This document shows positions 46,672 through 58,080 of a stretch of DNA of 64,000 nucleotides, piece after piece. Source of the stretch: Paramarasmius palmivorus. Taxonomy: Eukaryota > Basidiomycota > Agaricomycetes > Agaricales > Marasmiaceae. The DNA is taken from NCBI GenBank assembly GCA_037176845.1, contig JAYKXP010000075.1:62001-126000 (forward strand), written 5' to 3'. Within the stretch, counting starts at the first letter, position 1. Each line of letters begins with the position of its first letter. The notes under the pieces are model-generated. The model worked only from the letters and a program-made list of their open reading frames with translations. It did no database searches and was not told where the DNA came from. The position numbers and the translations under genes are program-made.

Positions 46672-49600
46672 ATGAATCGCTTGGGGCGTTTTGGCTCTAA
46701 GAAACAGAAAGACTCCAGCGACTCTTCTCCTCCTCCACCACCTCCTCCTCCGGAATCTACCCAGAATAACTCGAAGCAAGGCTCCCAAATCGCAGCCAGC
46801 GAATATGCGAAAGCAACTATACAACTGAATCGACGGATTGCAGCCCTTGGGTGAGTCATCTTCTTTATTGACATTGTCTTCCACACCAGCTAAAGCTACT
46901 GATTTCCAGTGCGGGGTTCGAGTTTGATTTCCCCCGTGTCGCTGTCGTGGGAGCTCAGTCGTGTGAGTATCAGGAACCTTCTCTAATCAACCTATATTAA
47001 GCCTGTTGCAGCGGGAAAGAGTTCACTGGTGGAAGCCATCTCTGGAGTAAATATCTATCTATTGATGGCTATGGAACAAAGCTCACCACTTATCGCGGCC
47101 TCTAGATCTGCGTCCCTCGCTATAGTAACACCTGTACAAGGTGTCCCACGGAATGCACAATGATACCTGATGGCTCGGACTCATGGTATTGCACCATCAA
47201 CCTCAAGATCACCGCCAACGGTGTTACTTCTAGTCAAAGGTTTGGTCCTGAACGGATCACGGAGAAGGAGGAGGTCGAGCTATGGCTTACGCGTGCACAA
47301 GCTGCTATTCTCAGTCCAGATCGCCAAATGGAATTTCGGGATTTGGACGCAGAAGCGCTTCGTCGAATCATGAAGGATGACGATCGGTTTTCGAACAATG
47401 TCATCGAGGTTGAAGTTCGCGACCCCGATCTACCTCCACTCACCTTTATCGATTTACCTGGTATGCAACGTCTAAGTTCATCGTTCGCCACGACATGCCT
47501 TAAGCTCAATCTACAATTTAGGTCTTATCCAGCATCACTCTAAATCAAATGAAATGATCGATGTTGTCGACAAAATGGTCAGATCCTTCATAGGAGGGGC
47601 GCGTCGGAACAATACATTAATGCTCATAGTTATGCCTGCCAACGGTATGTGGATTTTGTTCTAATTGAGATTGTCAATGAAAGAACGAATAAAACTCTTT
47701 CAGAGGATGCCAACAATCAGAAAGCTATGAATCTGGCGAAGGAATATGATAGGAACGGCGCGAGAACGATAGGTGCGTACTCAATTAATTGCTTCATGGA
47801 TTGTTCTGATGCGTAACGTATTATCTAGGAGTCCTCACTAAACCCGACCAAATCGGAGAAGGCGACCACGGATTGAAGGAGAGCGCGAAGGAGGCCCTTG
47901 AAGGACAAGGAGACCATCGTCTAAGAAACGGGTACTACTGCGTCCGGCTGCCAAACGATGCTGAACGCAAGCAGAAACTTGGACCTGACGAGTTATCTTC
48001 CCGGGCTAATAACCTTTTCAATGAAACGGAACCATGGAAGGATGTCACCAACCGTTCCGTATTTGGAGTCAGTAACCTTGTGTCTAGTATCAGCGCATTG
48101 CTGGTAAATATTATCCGAGCGAAGTAAGTCTATACGTAAACCAGATGATCTGTTCAATTCTGACAGCAACCTGGCAGTCTCCCCAAGCTTGAGAAGCAGA
48201 TCAAGGAAAAACTCGCATCTTGCCAGGCCGAACTTCAACGGCTTCCTTTGCCACCGACGGGCAAGCCTCTTATTCTTCTCATGGACCTCATTCGTCTGTT
48301 TTCAGAAGACGTCAGCAAGGCCGTTATGGGTCATGAACATCGGCAATACGCTCAACAGAACCGTCGTGATATTTACGCGAAATTCAGAGCTAATGTCTGG
48401 CGTACTGGGATCAATTTCAACCCCTATATCTACCCAAACGATACTAACGTCATTCGGGCCATGGAAAATCGCGAAGAACCATGGAATCATTCATCGATCC
48501 CAGAACCAGAACGTGTCAATATGCCTGAGTTTTCAATGTCCATGGATCTGAAAGAAGTGAGAGAAGTTATACTAAGGCGAGTATCCCCGTCTCCATCCAC
48601 CCCTTAAGGCTTCTAATTCGCATCGACAGATCCATCTCTTGGGAGCTGCCGGGACATGTTCCTTTCCAGGCAACGGTGGAACTTGTTCAACGCTCGACTT
48701 CACAATGGCGAGAGCCAGCCATGAACTGTTTCAACGAAGTGTTTGAACAGTCTCGGCGCCTGTTCGACGGTATGATTGGTGAACGATTCGAGCAATACGA
48801 CGCGCTGAAACAGCTAGTCAAGTCCGTTCTGTTCCTGTCTTAGTATCAGTCAGCTCATCGAAAAATTAGGAGCATTACCCATGAACATCACGAGGCCTGC
48901 AAGGAAGATGCAGCTATTCTACTAGAGAAATCAGTTCGTCTGGAGACCAATCCACTATATACGCAAAATTATCACTATTACAACTCACAAAGGGTCAAGT
49001 GGAGAAGCCAGTTTGCGAGCGCCTTGACGAAAAGCCTACACCCGCATTACGTTTCACAAGTACAGGACTATCAAAGCGAACTCGAGTTGATGGGGGATGC
49101 CAGGGCCTATTTCAAAGTTGCTTTTAAGGTGCAGTGACTTTGGTTCTAATTTCTGCTTGATCGTTTAATTCAATCCGTGCAGCGCTTTGCCGATTACATA
49201 CCCCTGCTGATTGAACATGAACTCAGTCAAGAGTTTGCAGGCCATTTGTACGAGCGACTCGTCGAGAACATTCCTCTCAACGACGCAAAAAAACTGGAGG
49301 AGTTTATGGCCGAGAGGCCCGCTATACGTCTAAAGCGGGAGCAGCTACAGACAGACATATCACGCCTCAACGAAATGGTACAGCTACTCGAGGAATACAA
49401 ACAACATGGCAGCCCAGATGTCATAGAGAATTCAGACGAAGAGTACGAAGACCCAGAACCAGGACCAGGACCAACACCAGGACCTCTTCCTTCGTCACCA
49501 GGTGATGGTCTTGAGTCAGAGTATTGCTATGATGATCTTCCGAGAGAAGTGATTCCCAGCCGATCAAGTAGTGCGGCCCAAAGCAAAATTTCCATTCCAT

Positions 49601-49713
49601 ACGTTGCAGAAGTTTCTGTTCCATACGCTACAGAAGTTTCCGTTCCGTACGCTGCTGAGCGTGCCCCTCAACGAGCTGTATACCAGAATTCAACTGGGTA
49701 TCGAGGTTACTAA
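46672..49713 (+). CDS. Dynamin-like GTPase 1 of three, about 830 aa
   Basis: A large membrane-remodelling GTPase of the dynamin superfamily. I chose ATG 46672 (MNRLGRFGSKKQKDSS) over the in-frame ATG at 46639 because paralogue 3 also begins MNRFGRF. Domain order: short Ser/Pro-rich tail with poly-Pro; bundle-signalling helix (ASEYAKATIQLNRRIAALG); G domain with P-loop GAQSAGKSSLVEAISG (interrupted by an intron), RCPTE switch, DLPG and TKPD; stalk; and a GTPase effector domain (RFADYIPLLIEHELSQEFAG, then GHLYERLVENIPL). No PH domain is seen. The last 100 residues are acidic and Pro/Gly-rich, with three copies of a (V)SVPYA(T/A)E-like 8-residue repeat. About eleven exons. This architecture is closer to Mx/Vps1-type proteins than to classical dynamin (inference). 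Confidence 0.9.
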
Positions 49714-49822
49714 TGGTTTGCATATCCCGTATCTACAATCGTTTGTAGAATGCATCCTCTATATCATTGCCAAGTGCTACAATATGTGCTGCCGAATTGT
49801 CCATTCATAGTCCTCAGTGTGC

Positions 49823-52800
49823 TCAAGCTCTGTCTCTCCCCGACTTTCTTTTGCCTCTTCCCATAACCTTGGGTGCTTTCACTTCCATCTCTGAAGGTAG
49901 AGAGACCATGTCGATAGAGTCGACTATAGACAACGTTTCTGCCAGGTGGACTGTATCTTGTCCTGGACTAGCAGGGCTCCTAGCTGACACTCCCTCCATA
50001 AAGGCAACATCCTTGACATGATCGTCGGAGGCCTGACCAATTAGGGCCTGAATTTCGGAAAGCCTTGTGATGTACTCCTTCAAAGTCTTCCTTCTTTCCC
50101 GAACGACTGCCTTTTCTGCCATGATATCGGCCAGCTTCTCCGGGTCATCGACTCTAATGCTCCCAATGAGCCGAGCCGGAAGGTTTGTCGCAAAAGTCCG
50201 ATCGAGACGGTTTTCGATGAGCAGAGGGACGACATCAATGAAGCGCTTGAGGTTTTGTAAGTGAAGGTGTAGTACCTATAGCTGAAGGGGGCTGACGTAC
50301 CTTGAAAGCCACGTTAAAGTAAGCTCTCACATCTCCCATAAGGTTTAGTTCGTCATGGTACTCCGTCCTGTGTTCTTCGTTGAACGGTTTGTAACCGCCG
50401 GAAGAGGCCTCTGTGAAACGTTTCCTCCATTGGTCCCTTTCCGTTTGGAAGTTCTCGTAGTTTTGAGTGTACAGAGGACGTTGTTCGTTCTCAACGAGAC
50501 TCTTCAGTGCATCAAGAGCATCCTTCTTATGAGCTTCGAACTCATTGCGTGTCAGGTCCCTGTTCATGATAGTTAGTTTTGGGGTGAACGCTCATTCGAG
50601 ACTACATGAACACTGTACCGAACAAGCTCTCGAAGGGCATCATACTTGTCAAAATGCCTGGCTATCAACTTCTCCAGCATGTTCCACATATTGTTAAACA
50701 CACTGTCAAAGCATGCGACAGCGGGACGGGACCATTTACATGTAATGCGCTCGACGAGAACCTCCGTGGCTCGGAAGGGTACGTGGCCAGGTAGTTCCCA
50801 TGCGATAGATCTACCAGAGGTTGAGAGAGCATTCGATACGGTGAGAGACCGACCCACTCATGTATAACCTTCCTGACGTCTTTCACATCCATCTTCTGAG
50901 TAAAAGCTGGTGTCTTCACACGCTCCCACTCCGGAGTCGCAGTACTATCGAAGCCTTCGCGGGTTTCGAGTGTCCTAATTACATCAGCATCGGCTTGAGG
51001 TTGGTCTTGGATATATGGCTTGAACTCGATTCCTGTGGCCCATAACGCAGCTTTGAAGCGAGAGTATGTGACCCTATTTCGCTGAGACAGGTCGCGATGC
51101 GTCTCCCCAGTGACGGCGCTTTGAACCTCCGCGCTGTACTTGTTGAGGAGCAACATTAGCAGCACTAAAGGCTCGTCTCGCGGTGGCTCAGGCAATTCGG
51201 AGAATTCCTTCTGGTAGTTTTTGAGCAGACGGGTGACTTCTTTCCTGAGACTCGGTAGACTGGAAACATGTTTAGTGACAGCTTTGTTACATTCAGAGAG
51301 GAAACATACTTGGATTCGATGAGCTCAACGAGCAAACTGCTGACGTTCGATACGAGATTCGGAATACCAAACAGCTTGCGATTCGGAAATGCATCCCATG
51401 GAGCCGTTGTGGTGAAGAATTCGTGGGCAAGCTGGTGTGATTTCGCTCTGGGATGACGCAATTCCCGTTCCGCATCGTCTGGTAGCCGCACACAGTAGTA
51501 GCCGTGCTTCAGTGGATACCTTCCCCTGCCTTCAAGAGTGTTTCGCCACTCTACCTGGCTGCCGATAGCACCTGACGTGATGAGGTCGGGCTTGGTCAAA
51601 ACACCTATAATAGACTAAGTTCAGAGGCACAGGCAGGAAACACGAGGGCGAGCTTACCAATGGTTCTGAGACCTTCTGTGTCAAACTCCTTCGCAAACTT
51701 CATTGCCTCTTGATTGTTTATATCGTCTGACAAACATGGGTCAGCCACGGAAACCGAGAAGAGATGATCCAGCTTACCAGACATGGGGATGACAATCAGG
51801 ATGAGGGTATTGCTCCGTTTATTCCCACCAATGAACGATCTCACGAGATCCTGTACTGTAAGGATCGTTTGGGGGTTTTCGTGGAATTGGATTAAGCCTG
51901 CCACAGAAACTTGTCAGTATACGACTTTCCAGCTATGTACTATGTATACTCACCAGGTAGATCGACAAACGTTAATGGTACCAATTCTGGGTCTCGGACC
52001 TCTACCTCGATGGTATCCTTCGAGAAGGAGACGGTCCGAAAGTCTTCCTTCAAGACGTGAGTGATGACCTCTGCGCTCATCCCATAGAAGTCGGTCTCCT
52101 TTCGGTGAGGACTAAGGATGGCAGCTTGAGCCCTTCGAATCCATAGCTCCAGATCATTCTTGTCGGTGATCTCTGGGCCAAACTGGGTTCGAGTGGTAGA
52201 AAGGGCAGTTTCCCGAGCATCGCATTCGGTACGAACAAGGTGAATGATGGAAGACCAAGTGCCATCCTCATCTCTTGTCATGTGGCATTCCATCGGACAC
52301 CTGCGGAGTAGGTTAGTTCTGCAAGCTATCGTTGTAACAAAATGGCTCACCGAGTACAGGTACCGCTGTCGCGAGGCACACTTATCTGCTCGATGGTGAT
52401 CAAAAACATGAAGAGACCCAAAACATGTGGTACGTACCCCACTGATGGCCTCAACCAATGAGCTCTTCCCAGCTACGAAAACCATGTCAGTTACTTGATG
52501 TTAACGAATAAGCACAGCTCATACACGATTGCGAGCCAATGACCGCGATGCGAGGCAAGTCGAACTCAAACACACCACTGTAAAGAAGGCTCAGCATCCA
52601 GGGAACAGCACATAAGGGATGAAAAGCGTACCCAAGAGATCTAACCTTCCTGTTGAGCTCAATGAGCTCTTTTGCGCGGGAGGCATAGGCTTCAGACAAT
52701 ACTGGTGGAGGTGATGTTGGGATAGGTAACTCTCCATGCGCTGAGCTGGTCGGCTTAATGTCTTCTTGTTTCCCTGTTTCGGCGGGCTGGTCAGTAAACA

Positions 52801-52924
52801 GAGACGATGGTGATGCAAAGCCGGTGTCATTTTCAAGAGAGTTTAAATGAGAGGTTTCTGAGAGTAAGGACATGAGTGATCCAGGTTCCTTGGGCTTCTT
52901 GGTGTTTGCGCCGAGGCCGAACAT
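49823..52924 (-). CDS. Dynamin-like GTPase 2 of three (inverted, diverged)
   Basis: Same architecture as its neighbours on the opposite strand. ATG 52924 gives MFGLGANTKKPKEPGSLMSL and a longer Ser/Thr-rich tail, then YASRAKELIELNRKVRSLG, P-loop GSQS-AGKSSLVEAISG across an intron, RCPMEC, FVDLPG and VLTKPD. The stalk contains WELPGHVPFRATEVLVERIT, and a helix NPLYTQNY-equivalent reads RPLYTQNYENFQTERDQW. The effector domain (RFIDVVPLLIENRL) is followed by a short tail that ends GRGKRKSGRDRA. All four G motifs are intact, so it is probably functional, but it is much less similar to copies 1 and 3 than they are to each other. It runs convergently with copy 1 (spacer about 110 bases) and divergently from copy 3. 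Confidence 0.87.
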
Positions 52925-53668
52925 GGTAAAAAGGTGGGTGGTTGTATTTCGGTCGAGTAACCAGGCTCTTTTTATGGTGGCGAATCAGGCTCTGGAACCA
53001 GTCCAAATCCGACAGCGCTGATCGTTTCAAGCAAGGAAATCGATGTTGCTATGAGACAAGTTGCTCGACTCTAAGGTAAATAGTCAATTTTTTCTCGAGC
53101 TAAATTTTGTGGATCACGCACCGTCAGCCTATTTGCACAGAGCCTCGCTAAACTTGTAGGCATATTAGGATTCATAAGCAACTCGTTATTCGAGTCTAGG
53201 TGGAGCAACGGAAGGTAGCTTGAGCACAGTGACGGGAGGCAAGAACTCGAAGTTCAAGAAGGCGGGAGAAAACAAAGATCCGAAGCCGCGTCGCAGTCGC
53301 GTCGAGCAAAAAGCCACGTGGCAGATCTTCCTCTTGATCCTTCATCATTGCCAAACTCCATGTTGCCATACTTGAGCAGCAGCATTCGCCCCACCTGAGG
53401 CCTGAGTCAGTACGCTATCTAATTCATATATCGATGATTCTATCCCAAGTGCTCAGTTCTCTAGCTGCTACCCGGGATGCTTCTGATGTGGAACAGAAAA
53501 ATCGATCAAATTCAGCAAGAAGACTGCTGCGAGTTGCTTCGTTCGCAGCACAAGGGCTCAACCGATATCAAATATCACTGAACTTTATCGCCTTCGAATA
53601 TACAACGTGTAACCCTCATGTCGAATATATAATACAAGATAATCGTCGATTGTCTCCAGAGACCAAGT
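52925..53668. other. Divergent promoter region between dynamin genes 2 and 3
   Basis: 744 bases with no supported ORF. It contains the GCCACGTGGCAGATCT motif (53313-53328) and an AT-rich TCGAATATATAATAC stretch about 45 bases before the ATG of gene 3. Confidence 0.5.
53313..53328. promoter_or_regulatory. Second copy of GCCACGTGGCAGATCT
   Basis: Identical to 19986-20001. It lies between the divergent dynamin genes, 340 bases before gene 3 and about 390 before gene 2. Confidence 0.35.
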
Positions 53669-56600
53669 ATGAACCGCTTTGGACGCTTCAGCACCTCTGC
53701 AAGCAACGACAACAAATCGGAGGATACCAGCAAATCTTCTTCTGACACCGATGTTGTTTCTCTGCCAACGACTTCAGATTCCGCTCAGTCCGACTTGATG
53801 ATTGGCTCGTCACCGAAAGCACCCCAGATAGCAGCCAGCGAATATGCAAAAGAAACTATACAATTGAATAGGCGAATCGCAACTCTTGGGTGAGTTAACT
53901 TCCCTCATGCATGTGTTACGCATAAACTTACATTTATTGCCTTCTAGTACAGGCTTTGAGTTTGATTTTCCTCGGGTTGCTGTCGTGGGCGCTCAATCGT
54001 GTGAGTGCTGATAACGCAATTCCTTATCCAAAAGCTGACATACCGACACAGCGGGGAAAAGCTCTTTGGTTGAAGCAATATCTGGAGTAAGTCTCTTTAT
54101 CAAGTCAAGACAACAACACGCTAACGTTTGACTTAGGTCAGTGTTCCTCGCTACAGTAATACATGCACGAGGTAGGTCTCGGCAATTATCCTCTATCGCT
54201 TCAACACTCACCTCATTTCAGATGTCCCATGGAATGCACGATGATACCCGAGGGCACCGAATGGTCTTGTACTATCAACCTCAAGACCACGGTCGGCGGA
54301 TTAACTTCAACTCAACGATTCGGCCCTGCGCTGATCACCGACAAAAACGACGTAGAGCTGTGGATAACTCGTGCCCAGGCCGCGATTCTTAGTCCGGAAC
54401 GCAAGGCAGAATTCAAGAAAATGGGCGCTGAGGAACTTCGTCGTATTATGAGGGAAGATGATCGCTTCTCCAAAGATGTCATCGAGATTGAAGTCCGAGA
54501 TCCGAGTCTACCCCCACTTACTTTTGTTGATTTACCTGGTAAGCAGCAATTGATCCACTACACTTTCTGGAGATCTGACTTGGGCGACATCCGTGTGAAG
54601 GCCTTATACAAAATCACTCCAAATCAAATGAGATGATTTCAATCGTGGAGACAATGGTCAAATCGTTTATTGGAGGAGCACAACGAAGTAACACGTTGAT
54701 GCTCATTGTTATGCCTGCGAATGGTAGGTTTCCGTTTGGTCATGTACCACGATGGGCGACTGATATTCTCCCAGAGGAGGCAAATAACCAAAAGGCGATG
54801 AAGCTCGCGAAAGACTATGATAAACATGGAGCTCGAACTATCGGTGTGTTTAGGTGGCATTGCTGTAGAACTTGCTGCTAACTACCCATGTTATTCAGGT
54901 GTTCTAACAAAACCAGATCAAATCAGACCTGGCGATCTCGGACTAAAGGAAAACGCGAGGGAGGCTCTCGAAGGGCTGGGAGACCACCGTCTACGGAACG
55001 GTTATTACTGTGTCAGATTGCCTAATGATGCTGAAAGGAAGGAGAAGCTTGGATCCGATATCATTTCTGCTCGAGCAGAGAAACTCTTCGGCGAAGCAGA
55101 ACCGTGGAGTGAAGTCACCAATCGTTCAGTCTTTGGGGTGAATAACCTCGTGTCAAGTGTCAGCACGCTCCTGGTTAATATCATTCTAGCAAAGTATGTC
55201 CATCTTTCTTTCTAAACTCTTTGGCTAGACGCTGACGGTGATTAGTCTTCCAAAGCTCAAGAAGCAGACCGAAGACAAACTCGCACGGTGTCGCTCCGAG
55301 CTTCATAACCTTCCACCTTTACCAACAGGTCGACCTCTAGTTCGGCTCATGGAATTGATTCGTCTCTTTTCGGAGGACGTCAACCACGCTGTCATGGGGC
55401 ACGAACATCGTCAATACGCACAAAAAAATCGAGGTGACATTTATGCACAACTCAGATCGGATATCTGGCGAACTGGGGTCAACTTCAAACCTTATTTGCC
55501 TGACAGTAGTGGATCAAGCGTAACCACAGACATAGAGACGAGCGAAGAGCCGTGGAGTCACACCTGCATTCCGGAGCCGGAGCGAATCAAGATGCCACAA
55601 CTCACGGATTCTATGGATCTGAAGCAGGTTCGCCAGGTGATACTAAAGTCGGTAGACCTATCTTCTCCGTCGAAACTTCCTGACCGACTACTTGCAATAG
55701 ATCCATTGCATGGGAGCTTCCAGGACACATTCCCTTTCAGGCTACTATAGAGCTAGTCCAGCGCTCAACTTCTCAATGGAGAAAGCCAGCCTTAGCATGC
55801 TTTGACGCCGTCTTCGAGTACTCTGGACGATTGTTCGAAGAAATGATTTCGAAACGCTTTGAGAACTATGACGCTCTAAGACACGCAATTAGGTTTGTAG
55901 TTCTGGGAACTTGATCGGCCGCTGCTGACCTTTGTCGTAGAGAGATCACTCGCCAACATCACCAAGCATGCAAGAAAGACGCGTTGGTGTTACTCGAGAA
56001 GTCTATTCGCCTCGAGACCAATCCTCTATACACGCAAAATTATCATTACTACGACACCCAGCGTCGCAAGTGGAGAAGTCATTTCCGCGATGCGTTGTCA
56101 AAACGCTTGGAAGCACAAGGCGGAAGCAGCACGAACCAACTTCAAGAATATCAAAGCGAACTAGATTTGATGGGTGATGCGAGGGCATACTTCAAAGTTG
56201 CCTACAAAGTTTGTTTCATTTAACTAGATGCCCAGAGCTGAGACTGATCGTTCTGATACAGCGTTTTGTCGATTACATACCCTTGCTCATCGAGCATGAG
56301 CTCAGCCAAGAATTCGCAGGTCATCTCTACGAGTGCTTCGTTGACAAACTTCCTCTTCATGATGAAAAGAAGCTGGCCGAGCTTATGGCCGAGAAGGTCA
56401 TCATACGCACTAAGCGAGAGCAGCTCGGCAATGATATATCTCGTCTCGAAGAGATGCTGCGGCTACTTGAAGATTACGAAGAGAGGAGCAGCGAGTCCGA
56501 GGGTGTAAAGAGTACGCGAATCACGGAAGAAGAGGGAAAGGTTCATTCACGGAAATGCCTGCTCAAGGGCTACCATACGATGGACCAACGGTGCCTCGAT

Positions 56601-56899
56601 CTGTTTCTGTGGAAACAAAAGTCGATGCTGTTACGAAATCTGCCACTCTCGGTGTTAGACCTTCGCTTGCTCCAGAGCCAATACTTCCACGCGAGAAGCC
56701 CACCGTGCCAGCTGACGCTAAACCTGACTACAAAGCTGATCCTGTTGCAGTTAGGCCGTCGCCATTTGACCGTATCTGGGCGGCGCCGGGGGCGGCCAAA
56801 TCAGAATCATTCGACAATGGTTCTGGGAAAGGGGAAGCCAGTATGGATCCTCGCAGTACTACTCCGTCAGCATCGAGGAAAGGCGGCAAGAGAGGCTGA
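53669..56899 (+). CDS. Dynamin-like GTPase 3 of three
   Basis: A close paralogue of gene 1. Around the TKPD motif I count about 8 differences in 50 residues by eye. Start at ATG 53669 (MNRFGRFSTSASNDNKS). It has QIAASEYAKETIQLNRRIAT, GAQS|AGKSS across an intron, RCPMECTMI, FVDLPG, VLTKPDQI, a stalk, and the effector domain (RFVDYIPLLIEHELSQEFAG). The Pro/Ala/Lys-rich tail (about 56555-56899) is in a different frame from the preceding exon. A 38-base GTGTAA...AAAG intron near 56502 would join them, but a frameshift is equally possible. The tail bears no relation to that of gene 1, so the C-termini evolve freely. Role: GTP-driven membrane remodelling; the target organelle is unknown. Confidence 0.88.
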
Positions 56900-56969
56900 G
56901 GTTTTGACTAGATTGCCGTTTTGTAATAGTAAAAGGTAGTGTATTGAAACTTGCATGTGTATTAAGACA

Positions 56970-57914
56970 TTAAACCTCCACTGATGTCGGTAGCTTCTTC
57001 ATACATCCTCGTAAATGATTTAGTGTATCCGCCTTTCCATATAGTAAATGTCCGCACCCAGGCCTCCTACACCTCGCATTCCAACACGCAATTGACTCGG
57101 GCCATTCCTCCATCTCCCAGCCTCCGATCCCATCTCCTTTGCAGTTCTTGTCCATTTCCCAAAATATCTTCGCCTTCAGCTCTCTCCATGGTGAATTATC
57201 CACATCACCAAAACACTTGTCGCATTGCCTGACCTGCAGGTTCCCTGCGTGGAAGACGCTAGGATCATCCAAGAGCTCCTTCAACTTGTCTCGACGAGCT
57301 CGGTGTAAGTTGAAGAGTGCAAGGAGGTATTGTGATGATAGACGCTGAAGCGCCGGTTGATGTTCCTGGGCATACAAATCCATATCGAGGGTATACTTCG
57401 AGGCCAGCTTTAGTTCGTGCTCCCATCCGAAATGTGATGAAATAGCGTAAAGCCTTAACGGCTGATTGAGGAATGCTGGTGCTGTGAGCCCAGAGCGGAT
57501 GATAGATTGGGGACCTGGGGTATCCCAAGTCTCTGTGAGATTAAGGATCTCTTCGATATGATCGTAAGAGAGGGTATGAAGAGGAGGTATCTCTAGTCCT
57601 GATAACATTAACAGGACAATCTCGACAACTCTATCGGAATGGGGTATAGGGATTGGATGATCATCGGTGTGGTCGCTAGTTGCGCCAGGTAACGAGAGCA
57701 TTGAGCTGAAGAAACCCGACGTCGTACGCAAAACAAAAGAGGGTATGCGATAGAGTGTCCCCTCTGTAGAGCGCAGGACGATGTCAGCATCTGGGGAATT
57801 GAACTGGGCATGGAAGCCAGTCATGCAATCCGTGGTTGAGCTGGGTCTCTCTGGGCTTGACATCGTCGTAGTCGATGATTGGCGGCCGTTGTCGTCGTGG
57901 GGTGTGACCAACAC
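56970..57914 (-). CDS. BTB/POZ domain protein, 314 aa, single exon
   Basis: Residues about 40-135 are a BTB fold: DADIVLRSTEGTLYRIPSFV, SGFFSSMLSLPG and a following helix (VVEIVLLMLSGL), as in the large agaric BTB family. The rest is helical (LRLYAISSHFGWEHELKLAS). The C-terminus has Cys/His pairs (QCDKCFGDV, CWNARCRRPGC, HLRGC) that could bind zinc. The gene has no introns, unusual in this window. The first ATG is at 57914; MSSPERPSS 17 residues in is an alternative. BTB proteins mediate dimerisation or cullin-3 binding; this one's role is unknown. The 3' end lies within 71 bases of dynamin gene 3 (convergent). Confidence 0.8.
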   Translation of the reverse strand: MLVTPHDDNGRQSSTTTMSSPERPSSTTDCMTGFHAQFNSPDADIVLRSTEGTLYRIPSFVLRTTSGFFSSMLSLPGATSDHTDDHPIPIPHSDRVVEIVLLMLSGLEIPPLHTLSYDHIEEILNLTETWDTPGPQSIIRSGLTAPAFLNQPLRLYAISSHFGWEHELKLASKYTLDMDLYAQEHQPALQRLSSQYLLALFNLHRARRDKLKELLDDPSVFHAGNLQVRQCDKCFGDVDNSPWRELKAKIFWEMDKNCKGDGIGGWEMEEWPESIACWNARCRRPGCGHLLYGKADTLNHLRGCMKKLPTSVEV

Positions 57915-58080
57915 GAGCCAATGTATTTAGCCGCGATATCACCGAAACTCCTGTAAATTGGGCGCTTGATGCACGTGGAAATCGACGCTGAGGAGTACAT
58001 TTTTCCGACACTAATTCCGACTCGCCCCCAAATTCGATACACACAGTGGGATGTCTTATTCATTGTACAATAACTTAAGG

